From Phoronis australis (taxonomy: Eukaryota > Phoronida > Phoronidae), in assembly GCA_002633005.1 (NCBI GenBank), contig NMRA01000618.1:182232-226091 (forward strand): a DNA stretch of 43,860 bases, written 5' to 3'. Positions 32,613-43,600 of this stretch are shown here, one piece after another. Numbering within the stretch: position 1 is the stretch's first letter; each line of letters opens with the position of its first letter. A model generated the notes under the pieces. The model was given only the letters and a program-made list of their open reading frames with translations, was not told the DNA's origin and did no database searches. The position numbers and the translations under genes are program-made.

Positions 32613-33251
32613 ACTCCTTTGAAAAATCATGGATCTGCCCTTAGGTGTTGAGTCGCTATTTGGGACTGTTTCGTGCAACTGGGCTCAGACCCCCTGCTGG
32701 AATGTAGAATGTCATAAGGTGTAAATTTTCAAAACAAAGATCTGGACCCGTGTTTGGATGGAGTAAGAGGGCAGTTTTTGAATATTGGCATAGAAAACAT
32801 TTGATGGTTGGGGGAGGAAAGTCTGTCAAATTTTCGATTTCATTTTAAAACAAAGTTTATGTATTGAAAGTTTGAGTAATTAATTGTTAATTGATATTAT
32901 CATATGGAATGTTGGGGGCAGAAAGCTATCTGCGACCCCGCCTTTTGGTTGAGGGGCGCCCGTCCACCTTTTTGCTCCTCCCTCTTCTTCAGCTGATATA
33001 ACTTATGTTCATTGCTTCCCGAAACCCCTTGGATATAATCCTACATGCTTTGTACCTGTCCAGCCTCTAATAACCTACTTTCACCTGCTCTCCTCTGATT
33101 AGTGAGTCACTAAATGCTTAAGATGTATTTCTCGTAATTAAAATTACTTTAGCTGGACATTTTTTCTTGATTTACTCTGTATTTAGCTTGCCTACATGTA
33201 TGTGTTTTTTCTAATACATTGCTCATATTTGTGTTCTCAATATTTTAACAG

Positions 33252-33419
33252 CCACTTCATGATTTTGAATTTGACAAACTAAAATCGGCCCTGGTAGTCG
33301 ACGCCTCGCGTACTTCGTCGGAGCACACACACCCGGTAGGTGTCGCAACGGTCCATGACACAGTAATGGCGGCGGCCAATGAAATTAGTCTTGTTAACGT
33401 CTTTGGCTTAGCCATGTGA
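33252..33419 (+). CDS. Possible terminal exon, function unknown
   Basis: Seen: after a good acceptor (branch-like ctaata, then tattttaacag to 33251) a 55-codon frame runs to TGA: PLHDFEFDKLKSALVVDASR ... FGLAM. It is GC-richer than its surroundings. The minus strand of the same bases is also open with a signal-peptide-like start (MAKPKTLTRLISLAAAITVS, 33417 downwards), so strand is uncertain. No domain recognised. Confidence 0.25.
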   Translation, partial: PLHDFEFDKLKSALVVDASRTSSEHTHPVGVATVHDTVMAAANEISLVNVFGLAM

Positions 33420-34178
33420 GGCTTCTTTAGGACAAATCGCCGGAATATCACGAGCAATAATAAGTTATATCAGCATTGAAATTTTCTGGTGTATAATACA
33501 ATAAAAAATAACGGCAAATTGCAGCAATTTATATCTATATTATTGCAAAAATAAGTAATTAGATTCGAAAAAGATTAATTTGTAAGTTACTATTAATAAA
33601 ACAGAATCGGAAATAAGTACGCGAACAATCTTTATTTCAAACAATAACCGAAAATTGCCTTCTGCTTTATGAACGAAAGCCACGACGACTGTGAAATAAT
33701 TAAAATCTGCCTTCAGTTTGTTTTAATGATGTCAAGTCAGAAGCAAATCAATGTGCAGAAGGTATTTCACCTAACTAAGAATCAGATGGCTAATCGATCA
33801 GCGCCGGCTACGGGACGAGGCTGCCAAAATAGCAAGAACTTTTATAAGAAATGCAAAACTTAACTTGTGGGAACTTTTTGAGTTAAAAAATACTTGAAGA
33901 TATATCTAGTCACACGGTGGAGCTCCCCTGATCGTCACGGGGTGGAAAATATGGAATTACAGTCCATTGCAAACGTCAAGTAATGAACGAGATGAATACA
34001 CCAGCCGGCGGATGTAAAAGTGCTAAGTACCAATCACAAATAAGTCCTCAAAATAACAATAAATAGTTATTAAATTACGATTGCATAATGATGTACAGTT
34101 ATTATGAAATAGTTACACTAGCTTTTAATAACTGCCGTTGCGGCACCGACCAGAGTTTGCCATATATGACAGCAGAGA

Positions 34179-34340
34179 CTATAGTCCGGTCCCTTAGCAG
34201 CCAAAACCCCCAAAACATTTACACCCCGGATTAAAGCACCAAAGTTGGTACACAGATACGTTGGGACACGCTGAATCTCATGAGGGTCGGTTGCCCGAAA
34301 TTTGGGCTCAAGGTCAAGGTCAAATCAAGGTCAAAGGTCA
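34179..34340 (+). repeat. Left inverted repeat with AGGTCA half-sites
   Basis: Contains AGGTCAAGGTCA (34311-34322, direct repeat without spacer) and AGGTCAAAGGTCA (34328-34340, a perfect DR1). Known: DR1 is the binding site of RXR heterodimers, HNF4 and COUP-TF; TCAAGGTCA binds ERR/SF-1-type receptors. Whether it is used here is not known. Confidence 0.75.
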
Positions 34341-35672
34341 CGTAGGTATTTTTTTTGAAATGACTTGACACAAAGTATCTGCTTCATTGCTGTTTCAGGT
34401 GATAAGCAGGATACTTTATTTTGATTTCAAATTAATGTTGATAACTTCTAAAAAAGAAGTTAAAAGCATAACAGTAATTTTCCTGACACTTAAGATGGCA
34501 ATTATCATAATTAATAGAGCATATATATTTTCAATGGAAATTAAGTCCATTTGTTTTCTCTAGCTGAGAAAAACTGTCAAACTAGTATGAATATGCATTA
34601 AGTCAACTTTAGAATGTTTAACCTTTTACAGAACTTCATTTTTAAATGTCTTTGTCAAAATATTTATAATTAATTATGTAACAAATCGTCTCTGTAATTA
34701 AAGGAAATCGGACATTTTTCTAAATTTTCAAAGAACAATTGCTGAAACTTTTATCATCATTTTTAATTTGATCATAGCTAAAGGTTAATTTGTTAATTAA
34801 TGTGTTTATATTTTAGTTTGAACTTGATGGTGACATAAGTTCAACCAATTAAGGTAATTTAGGTAATTTAAGGTTCACCACAAGTATGAAATAACAACAA
34901 AATCACCAGGTTTTACCTGTATCCCAATGAGGTGAATTCCTTGTTGCACTGTATTTTAAAACAGATCCAGGCATAATTAATTGTCTTGAGGAACATGTTG
35001 TATAAACAAATGTTTATTATTTATTAATTGCGTCCATCTAATTGTTTGTGGTGACATACAGTCTAACAGCTGAAGCTGACCTCTGCTCATTCGGACAACA
35101 GTACCCAAACAGGTGACATCAGCTCTGAGACTTTCATAATGTTGACCTCGAGTTCATTGTTCGTGTAATATTATTTTTAATGAGATATTCTAAATTAGGT
35201 ATGCACTTTCTTGATTAACTATGTATATAAATATATATCCTAAATTGTTTTGACTGATTAGAGATAATACTTTTGGTTGGCTTCAGCACATCTGAAGACA
35301 GGAGCCGGGATTTCCTGTTTAAATCACTACAGTAGCTATTCGCATATATAGCCTACAATGCAAGTTGTTTAATAAGGCCAAATTAAGAGAGCAATTTTTC
35401 TAAGAAACCCATTCCAATAAATAATACCTACAAAAATTACGCTTTAATTCCTTAATACCTTATTCCCAAGGTCAAGTTGTTTGAGCAATCCCTTACTCTA
35501 AATTAACCACTTGTAATTGCAATTTATTGTTCTAAAACGTTACCCACCACCCTGAAAGTAATTGTGATTGTAGATTTTCTGAATAACAGGCCATAGGCAC
35601 TATTAATAGAAATGTTTCGAAGACGGCTGGTTACCTGAGCTGGAACAATACGTCAGCTCTCGTTACGTCACT
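34341..35672. other. Interior of the inverted-repeat unit, no frame recognised
   Basis: AT-rich, without a recognisable coding segment. The N-terminal half of the family protein, if it was ever here, cannot be seen. Confidence 0.35.
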
Positions 35673-38010
35673 ATGACGTATTCGTACCGCTTGCTTCAGG
35701 AGGCCTCAGTGGCTACACCTGGTAGAGCTGATTCCTTTCTTCAAGCCTCACACTTGACTCGAACAAGACATGCGCACCAAGTGACAGCTCTGTCTCTGGC
35801 AAAGCTACAGGAAGAACCATTTCTTATTGTGAAAAATGAAGGTGCTGTCGAGTCTCCAGCAGGAAAAGTGATAGCTCAATGAGAATTCTGAGTTTTGGAA
35901 TGTTATCTTACATGTCCAGTTACTGATCTTGATTCTCGTCCTTGCTCATGGTGAATGCAACTTGTCGCTGTGCATTGATGTCTTTGAATCTCTTGTGTCC
36001 TATTTCTTTGCTCTTGACCTTCAAAATTATGCAAGATGGGTCTCTCTCCACACCCAAGACGTGAGTGCTATACCAGTTAACGTACGACAGCATCTGATGG
36101 ATGTCTTCAAATACACGGCACAGATTCTGTGCTGTTGCAATTGACTGGGCGGATGAAGAAAATAACGCCTTAGTCCAAGACAGTGGTGGGGCTATTGGAT
36201 TAACTGAAAATCCAAACGCTTTGATAGAGTGAATGGTGTTTGGGTCCGAGCTATAGCCAGGTTGCTGACTGAGTTTGATTGTCAATCGTTTTGAAGACAA
36301 TAACGAGGGAAAAAAACGCCACAAAGACATTCTATACTTCCAGAACAACTTTAAAAACCATGTGAACAGTTTGTGTGGTGTAAGGTGTCAGTTCAGCAAA
36401 CTAAAGGGAAACCCTTTCTTTGACCATGGTGATGAACTTATGACGTTAGAAACGCTACAGGTCTTCAGACTATCGAAGTGACTGGAAAACAGCAATATGA
36501 CAGCTATAAGCAAACAGTCGTAATTGAAAAGTCCCAACCAATAAAGACCCCTATCAAGAAAAACAAGTTTGTTGTTTCCGAAACAGCTAACGGGAAGGCA
36601 AAAAGAGTGACTCAGCAGCGCATGGATGACATCAAGAAAGACTGCAGCTTATTTAGTCAGGTTTTTATAGCTAGTCAAATTCTAGAAGGATGATTTTCTT
36701 ATACATGAGAATCATTCTTGGCCACCATCCCTGAACCGGAACGACAGTCTCGGTTTACCCTCACAGAAGTCACACTTGCTCAAAATGTTGGAACTTCCTC
36801 ATTCAGACGTTCCTGAATCCGTCGATGTCAAAGTCTTTGATGGGCCAGCTATTGTGCGCAAATTTTCTCCAAACGAATCCGCGACATTCGGACAGTTCAG
36901 TGAAAACTGCTAAGTGGGCACATTCTAACCTTCACAACTGCTGTAGAGTTGACATTGTGTTTGATGCTTACACTGAAGACAGCTTGAAGGCCACCGCTGA
37001 TAGAGGTACAGGTGATCTTGCCAAAGTTTCACACAAAACGCAACTGTCTCTGTACTTCCAGATTTTCTTGCAAACTCGAAGAATAAAGAGGAATTGTTCA
37101 TGCTGTTAGCTGAAGATATCTTTAGCAATCGCCTATCCTCCAGGACAAAATATATATGTTACCCACGGTCACTCTGTTCTTTGCTCTAGTTCTGACATAC
37201 CGCCGAGAGTCGGACACCTGTATGTGCTTGTACATTGAGGACGCTCTGATCAAAGGTAATCAGAGACTACTGGTTTCTACAATTGATACTGATGTTGTGG
37301 TCGTTCTTCTTGGTGTTGTTGATCAGCTTAAGGCTTTGCTGTCAGCAATTCAATTACGGGTAGTGGTTAAAGCTGGAAAGAAGGTGCGGGAACTCTTCGT
37401 CAAGAGTTTGTTTGACTACTTAGGTACGATTTGTGTGTAGCTCTACCCATGTTTCATGCCTTAACAGGGTTGGACACAACGTCCCAGTTCTATGGAAAAG
37501 AGAAGAAAACAGCATGGGAGACATGAAAAGCTTACCGTGATGCTACTCAGGCATTCTCGTGTCGGCAATCAATTCCTTTTAGCAACTCACCGTCGACAGT
37601 CAGGAATTCAAAACAACTGAGACATTTACATGTTTCGTTTATGATCGAAAAGTCAAAACCAGCAAAGTCAATACTTTATGAAAGGAGCTTTTCCAACAAA
37701 AAGTTCAGATCATGCCAAATTTATCGCCTACCCAACCTCCTCTGATAAAGCAAGTTAACAAATTCTTGTATCAAGCTGGCAGTCGGATGCCCATCCACGG
37801 GAAACCAAGTCCATAGAGGTTTGCGTGGCAGAGTGACAAGGGCCAACAATGGACACCTTACTGGATAGACATGCCTGAAATCTCCAAAGCCGGCCAGCAG
37901 CTAATGGTTGCAAGAGCATACCACCATGGGGCAAGACATATAAATTAAAAGCAATTCCTTAGCATGCACAACCGGGGAACATGTCAGTAACATCATGGTT
38001 TGTTATGGAC
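35673..38010 (+). pseudogene. Broken copy of the multi-copy metazoan DTDVVV family
   Basis: Seen across changing plus-strand frames: TRTRHAHQVTALSLAKLQE (35753); LVLAHGECNLSLCIDVFESL and FFALDLQNYARWVSLH (35935-36060); NNALVQDSGGAIGLTENPNA (36160); VDIVFDAYTEDSLKAT (36950); YIYVTHGHSVLCSS (37150); SDTCMCLYIEDALIKGN (37210); TIDTDVVVVLLG (37280); FDYLGT (37410); then PMFHA, KKTAW and KSIEVC in other frames to about 38000. Known: this order of motifs is that of a large uncharacterised family present in many copies in corals, lancelets, molluscs and fish. Several stops and frameshifts: a pseudogene. Inference: the E/S-x-D-T ... D-T-D pattern recalls FEN/PIN-type nucleases, but this is only a resemblance. 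Confidence 0.7.
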
Positions 38011-38523
38011 CAAAGGAACAGATGATAATGTTAATTGAATTCTGTGGTCTGCAATGGCAATTTGAGATTAATCTGTTTTATTGTGTTGATATTATACGCA
38101 GATGACAATCGGATTATATGTAGACAGGAGCTAGAAGAAGCATACTAAAGACATTTTTGAAAGCTGGTCTCTGAGTTTTTGGTATTCTGTCAAGTTCTAC
38201 GCATATAAATTGGTCTCTTTATCATAACATCAACTGAATTTTCATAGTTGTACAAATTAATGATAAATCTAATAAATTTTGGTAAGAAATCCTATTTGTT
38301 GTTGTATTATTAATCTTGCATCAGATCAAAATAGATGGTTTTGTTAAAATTGCAGTTGGTTGGTTAAATTTTGGAGGCCATATTGGAATTATGCAAATGA
38401 AGAGTCTGAATATTATGAGAAAAAGATAATGCGATGTCATTGATAGATTTCTAGTTAATAAAGTACTGTTACCTAGCCTTAAAGCAACCATAGATTGTGT
38501 TACTGGGCGGACATTTTGTTTTT

Positions 38524-38666
38524 TGAGATTTGACCTTGACCTTGACCTCAAAATTTGGGCAACCGACCCCATGAGATTCAGCATGTCAAAAAGTACTAGT
38601 GTGCCAAATCTGGTGCTTTAATCCAACGTGTAAATGTTTTCGGGTTAAGGGCCTGGACTACTATAG
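38524..38666 (-). repeat. Right inverted repeat with AGGTCA half-sites
   Basis: Inverted match to 34179-34340. 38531-38548 is three TGACCT units head to tail (AGGTCA on the minus strand, no spacers). Confidence 0.75.
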
Positions 38667-39369
38667 CTACTGTATAGCGGCCTCCACGTAATTATGAGTG
38701 AAACACGTTTCACAATTATGCTTTTGGTTTGATTGCCACGCAAAAAATCCTTATTTTTACTGTCCATTAACAATCATGAGTAAATGTCGATTGCGGATTA
38801 AAATAGAAAAATCTGGTGCCAAGTATTAATGAGTTGTCAATTAACGTTTTTCTGGCGAGATACGGATGTACATTTACAAGCTGGTTCTGGTGGATCCTTG
38901 AAAAAAATACTGAACGGTCCACGATCAACCCAGAAATTAATGGCAGTTGAACAATGCACGTGCTAAATTTCAACGTTACTAACGTTGTAGGCAAGGGAAC
39001 CCGTGTTGGTTGAGAATGGTAGTCGACAGGAAACCACGTAACTACTTTATTGAACAATAACACAATTTTGTAATTAAGGAATGATAAGTTTCTCAACGGA
39101 GTAACTCTTTGTTTAGGATGAAACAACCAAAACGCCATTAAAGAGGCATGGGACGCAAAAAACGAAGTAAATTGCATTATTTAAAGTGGTTGTCTACCAC
39201 TGACACAAAATTCAGATCCTGCTCACGAGTACGGTTTGTTCGCAAAGATTTTCAAGTTCTGTAAATGTACAACGAGTCAGAGCCCATGTACAAACTGACG
39301 GCATTGAAAATGCAGACAATGTAAAAAATATAGGCGGCAGCGATCCGCGTTGTGTAGCTGAACCTGTGC
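38667..39369. other. No gene recognised
   Basis: The 136-codon minus-strand frame at 38767-39177 is long for chance, but neither it nor the opposite strand shows a known motif, start context or splice sites. Confidence 0.35.
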
Positions 39370-39757
39370 TCGGTTGCATGAAACAATCCAAAATTGGAAC
39401 TCAACTAAGTTCTCTAAATCTACTGCGTATTTGTGGACTTGTGAAAACACCAATTGTCACTTCTGCTATATTAGTTTCATTACTTAGTCAAAGTTTGGCT
39501 TTGATACAAAGTGAACTCAACATTGAATTCGCAGTATTATTGAAACTATTTAGGTATCTTTTCATGCAACACTAAGTCCCTGTTTATTTTCATTGAATTC
39601 CGGACTCAGTTTTTAGTTATATTCTTAAAATAATGTCATAAGTCGGTGAAGATGTCATAATAAAGCTGGAATGGTAGAATAAGATTATATTTGTGAGTAG
39701 ATAGGCAAACGATTTAGGAATCTTAGTCCCTATTTGAGACTGTTTCATGTAACCCGG
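39370..39757. mobile_element. 388-bp MITE with inverted termini
   Basis: Seen: left end CGGTTGCATGAAACAATCC continues with AAAATTGGAACT. The reverse complement of the right end reads CCGGGTTACATGAAACAGTC, then TCAAATAGGGACT. About 28-40 bp at each end match at roughly 75%. An internal ttttcatgcaac (39557) repeats the terminal motif. A lone end of the same family lies at 32650-32690. The 69-codon frame inside is not a gene. Confidence 0.55.
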
Positions 39758-39878
39758 CATTGGTGTACCGATATCCTACGAATGCTGCAGGCTGAATGTA
39801 CGCAACTGGATACATACATGTACATGTACCCAGTCAGCAGGTCGGTGGGTATCGCTTAATTCCTGCAGAGAAACAGTA

Positions 39879-40164
39879 ACCTGGCCTGACAGAAACACAT
39901 CACTGGGTGGGGAATCCACTGTGTACCGGGTGTGGTATTGATGTTGAAACCCCTCAAAACCTGGTAGAGTATTGTCCGACTTTTTATAGGCTAAGGAGTA
40001 AGCTACAGGTGAATGGCACTGTTACATGCCTACAACATATTAGTCTAGTTGCCAAAAAGGTGACCCTGCAATGTTGTTTACTGCAAAAGTTTTCTTTTGG
40101 AAATTCATTATATGTGGTTAGGAGAATAAAATTAACTTGGTTGCACTTTGAACATTTTTTATAA
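39879..40164 (+). pseudogene. LINE C-terminal Cys/His tail fragment
   Basis: Seen: LTETHHWVGNPLCTGCGIDV then ETPQNLVEYCPTFYRLRSKL. Known: an L-T-x-H ... C-x-x-C-G ... V-E-T-x-x-x-L ... C-P ... L-R pattern is found after the RNase H/RT region of Jockey/CR1-type LINEs. A stop lies just upstream and nothing else of the element is seen. Similarity fades after about 40030. Confidence 0.5.
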
Positions 40165-40194
40165 TTCAAGATGGCAGCTTCCGCCATCTTGAAT
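40164..40194. repeat. 12-bp perfect inverted repeat, 7-nt loop
   Basis: ATTCAAGATGGC (40164-40175) and its exact complement (40183-40194). The two arms put the motif CAAGATGGC on both strands, which is a YY1-like site. About 55 bp downstream, AGGTCA repeats begin. Confidence 0.8.
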
Positions 40195-40249
40195 TTCTCC
40201 TAATTTCCATACTCTGAGTCCATTTCTGATATAATTTTTGGATGCCAGG

Positions 40250-40283
40250 TCACAGTCAAGGTCAAATGAAAGGTCAAAGGTCA
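40250..40283 (+). promoter_or_regulatory. AGGTCA cluster with perfect DR1
   Basis: GGTCACAGTCAAGGTCA, then AGGTCAAAGGTCA at 40271-40283. Third copy in the window of the AGGTCA-rich end of the repeat family at 34179 and 38524. Confidence 0.6.
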
Positions 40284-40544
40284 CGTTGAACTGAGACAAG
40301 GAAATTCATCAATTTTGGCCGACGAAATGTTAAATTTATGGGAAATGCAGAATTATTATTTCTGTGATTCCATTATATGAAGAATAAAGGACAGCTAAAT
40401 TCTTGAATAAGATATCCTGCTAACATCTCAATAGCTAGTTTAAAATATTGTTGCACCGGACCTACGCATGTTGATCAGGGAGGCCCACCGCACTGATCAC
40501 CTTGGACCATCTTCATGCTTTATTAGTTGAAACAAAGCTTACAG

Positions 40545-40630
40545 CTTGACTCAAGCGACCAGCAGTGTGTCCGTGTGAATTGAACACACAACCTTGAGTA
40601 GAGGAAGCCACACTGCCACATCGTGAATAG
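40545..40630 (-). repeat. tRNA-like SINE fragment
   Basis: Minus strand: a perfect T-arm GTGTG-TTCAATT-CACAC (40589-40573), with GTTCAATTC fitting a pol III B box. About 30 bases upstream, TGGCAGTGTGG resembles an A box. There is no complete cloverleaf, so a decayed tRNA or a tRNA-derived SINE head. Not a functional tRNA call. Confidence 0.4.
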
Positions 40631-41470
40631 GGGTATGTGTACAGATTACACGCAATCCGTGCTGGGTACATATACGTAGACTGGGATGGGTACTATTATT
40701 AACTCAGGGAAACTCATAAACTATGACTTCTGGAACTTACATGTACTCATGCGCGTACCCAGGGGTGTGTGTATAGAACAAGAGATTTTAATAATAGCTG
40801 TACTACAGTCTTGTCATCCAAGTGTTAACAGCTGTGCTTCGAGTAGAGCTTTCTTGACATTATTAGACAGGTGCTCCACATACAGGAAACTTCAATATAA
40901 ACTTCGATGAAAGAACTCTGTCAGGCTGCTAAACTTTGAATAAACTTCTTGCCAGAAATGTTTGGCACTTTAGTCGAACACTTATCACACGTTTGTCGAA
41001 CTTTTGTCGTAGTTTAGGTTGCCGTTATTGCGCCTAGCCGTTTATTGTATATTTATGAATGGAGTTACGTGCAAAATGTGGAAATTAAGACAACGTACAT
41101 GGAGGCGCTATCGTATTCTAGTCGAAAATAATTTCCACGTTGTTCGGTTTACTTTAAAAACTACTACACCAGCGCAGGTACCGTACACAATCATGGTGAC
41201 CTGCTGCAAAGAAATATGTCAACATCTTCTTGAGACAGGATTGTCTAAGGAAGAAGTCAAGGCAGAAACATGAGAGACAGCAGTGTTGACTTAAAAAGAC
41301 AATTTACCGATATGGGTGGTTATTGACCATCCAGGTAAACCATCAACTCTTCATAAGACTTGGCCCCATTTGAGTAGACATTGGGTAACAACATGGCTGT
41401 GATAAGATTGTATACCTACCGAGGATCGGTTCTAGCCTTACCGTTGACTACAGTATACTGGAGTGTAACA
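40631..41470. other. No gene recognised
   Basis: Frames at 40686-40910 and 41019-41273 show no known motif. Confidence 0.35.
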
Positions 41471-41550
41471 GGTTACTACTCCGATGGCCCACCACTCCGA
41501 ACAATACAGCTACTCCGAAGGTCCACTACTCCGAAAGAACACCGTTACTA
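41471..41550 (+). repeat. 16-bp minisatellite array C
   Basis: Four to five degenerate units of CCGAAGGTCCACTACT, the same unit as arrays A and B in ENPP intron 4, 24 kb away. Confidence 0.75.
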
Positions 41551-41769
41551 CAGCTTTTTTTACACGATCTTCCTAAATTTTCTCAAAATTTCACTAATGA
41601 GATATTATTTTGTTACCCATACAAAAAAAATTGTGACAATGAAGTCCAATGACTTATTTCTGCCATTTTACTGTCTTGGTAGTTAACAACTCTTGTATCC
41701 TATATTCTTTGAATTTCGCTTAATCGAGAGAAAATGTATCATATTACATGCGCGCACATACGGGGAGGC

Positions 41770-41963
41770 TCAAATGAGACCCCCCATTCGGCGAAGTGGG
41801 CAAAAAGGTCCGAGAAAACGACACAAAGTCCACTAAAAAGGCGCGAATACACAATTCATAGCCCTGAATGAGATATCGATTTTTTGGTCCTCGTTTTTGG
41901 TTTATAAAAACACATTGCCAAAAATTCGAGCCTCCCCCATATTTTAGACTGGGTTTGCACATG
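41770..41963 (+). repeat. Dispersed repeat, copy 2 (paired with 5095-5282)
   Basis: Shares gagaccccccattcggcg at the left and caaaaattcgagcctccccc then atattttagactgggt at the right with the copy at 5095. Confidence 0.5.
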
Positions 41964-42223
41964 TATTAGTGTTATAAAATGAAACAAATGCGTTCATATT
42001 TGGAGGAGGTGTGGGTTTCTTCGGAGTAGTTTTTTCTTTGTGGAGAAGAGGTTTTTCATACATGTAGAATTGTTTATTTGGAGTAATGGACAGTACCGGT
42101 AACCATATACTGGACGCACCAGCAACTGCCGAGCATATGAGCATTTCCAAGCCATATGCTTTCTCTATTTTGTGTCGAAGCAGCTTCATTTCAAGGAAAG
42201 TGTGGAAACAAGTGAAGGCTAAC

Positions 42224-42521
42224 CTGTTTTACACGAACACTGTGTCAAATTATTCAGTTTGCCTGTGTGCTTGTCGAGAGTCGTCTGCTGTTTGGCAAAG
42301 GATTCCAAATATCTTGTCCTTGTTTGAGTAACCACGGCCTTTAGTTCAGCAATTTCACGTGTCTGAACATCAATTTTGTTGTTTATAGCAGCAAAAAGTG
42401 TGGAAACTCTTCTTTCCAAACTGGCCAATGACGTCACCATAGTTTTTGGAGGAGACGGTGTTATTCTTCCGAAGGTGGAGCCATCGCAATCCGGATGGGA
42501 ACATCCCGACACCATATTCAA
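42224..42521 (-). CDS. Probable internal coding exon with a coiled coil
   Basis: Seen: acceptor gtattttagcag (to 42522), then 99 codons plus one base to an AAACAG|GTTAGC donor (42224/42223). The product starts LNMVSGCSHPDCDGS. Its main part, from VTSLASLERRVSTLFAAIN through ELKAVVTQTRTRYLESFAK to TTLDKHTGKLNNLTQ, has hydrophobic residues in heptad spacing over about 65 residues. If the donor is not used, the frame ends at TAG four bases later (CSCKTG-stop). No family recognised. Neighbouring exons were not found; those upstream would lie above 42521. Confidence 0.5.
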
Positions 42522-42529
42522 CTGCTAAA

Positions 42530-43104
42530 ATACCAATTAACATAACACAAAGATTATCACTTCCAGATACATGTACATGTATGATAGTGGCATGGCATGG
42601 AATACGTAATTCTCATCTCATCGCAGAGAGAGATACTTCGTCAACGTTAAATAAGCAACTCTAGGTATTGCAGAAAGTTTACGGTAGACTAATGCTAAGT
42701 TATAGACATGAACTGTGCTTACACATACATTTCAAAGTGCTTTAAAAAGGCAAATACATATAGAGATGCATATCTCCTGAAGTTTGACTTGCATGCGAAC
42801 TGGTAAGTGAACAACTTAACTTACAACCAGTACCGCGAAGTACAGTACAACAATCATCGTTTCGTTTCTTCGAGACCTCTCGGTGTCGCCAAAAATGCTT
42901 GTGCTGTTTCACTGTGAGACACTCAGTTTGAGCAATGAGCTAGTACATAAGGAGTAGCTCATTGGTTTGAGAAACCTCGCGTTTAGAGTCACGTGTATAC
43001 TGATAGTGAACGGTTACAGGTGACAATTCGCAAGAACCGAACAGCAAGCCGTCATTATCTAGTTGTGGGAATGGTCAAAAGGTTGCAAATCTATGAAATG
43101 GGCT
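42530..43104. other. No gene recognised
   Basis: No frame, RNA gene or repeat of note apart from TACATGTA copies. Confidence 0.35.
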
Positions 43105-43600
43105 AAAGGGTTCTTAAACGAGTAACTTTTTGTGCGTTGAGATGTGTTTAATCAACGCGTAGTTTTTTTTAAATTTACGCTTTCATCGCTTAATCTTCCC
43201 GTACTTTTGCTTAATTTACACGTGCTTTTACTTAATCTACGCGTACTTTTATTATGCACGTAAGAACCCTTTGGGAATACCTACAAATCGACCTCGCTTA
43301 ACTCTTCATCGCATATGTCTGTGCAGCGGCAAGGGTTCTTAAACGAACACTACATGTACATACCTACGTATACTTTAGCTTAATCTACAGTACGTGTACT
43401 TTTGCTTAATTTGCTTTTGCTTAATCTCCGAGTACTTTTAATTTACACGAACGTTTGCTTAATCTACGTGTACATTTAGTTCTTAAACGATCATAATTGG
43501 AGAGCATGGGCGTGATTCAAAGCACGCGCACATTAAATAAAAATACGCGTAGATTAAGCATAGTTCGACGCATAGAAATGTACTCGTTTAAGTAACCTTT
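43105..43600. mobile_element. ~500-bp element of TTAAAC/CTTAATCTACGCGT repeats with inverted ends
   Basis: Seen: left end AAAGGGTTCTTAAACGAGTA; the reverse complement of the right end is AAAGGTTACTTAAACGAGTA. Inside are at least seven degenerate units of CTTAATCTACGCGTACTTTTG, the last ones inverted (acgcgtagattaagc, 43546-43560). Internal copies of GGGTTCTTAAACGA lie at 43333 and, inverted, at 43262. Inference: a MITE whose interior is a minisatellite. Confidence 0.6.

Larger units (their letters stand above)
34179..38666 (+). mobile_element. Candidate 4.5-kb DNA transposon with long inverted repeats
   Basis: Seen: 34179-34340 and 38524-38666 are inverted copies, about 75-80% identical by eye. 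From the outside in they share CTATAG, TCC-GG-CCCTTA, AAAACATTTACAC, GGATTAAAGCACCA, GCTGAATCTCATG, GGGTCGGTTGCCC and then runs of AGGTCA. They enclose a broken plus-strand copy of an uncharacterised protein family. No target duplication is clear at the edges. Alternative: two MITEs of the same family that happened to insert in opposite orientation. A third copy of only the AGGTCA part lies at about 40250-40290, which favours a separate short element. Confidence 0.5.

Noticed and set aside
34179-34340. AGGTCA clusters as host enhancers
   Set aside because: They recur in the same order in three copies of a repeat, so repeat origin explains them; regulatory use is left as an open question in the findings.
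38767-39177. 136-codon minus-strand frame
   Set aside because: No domain on either strand; composition like flanking DNA.
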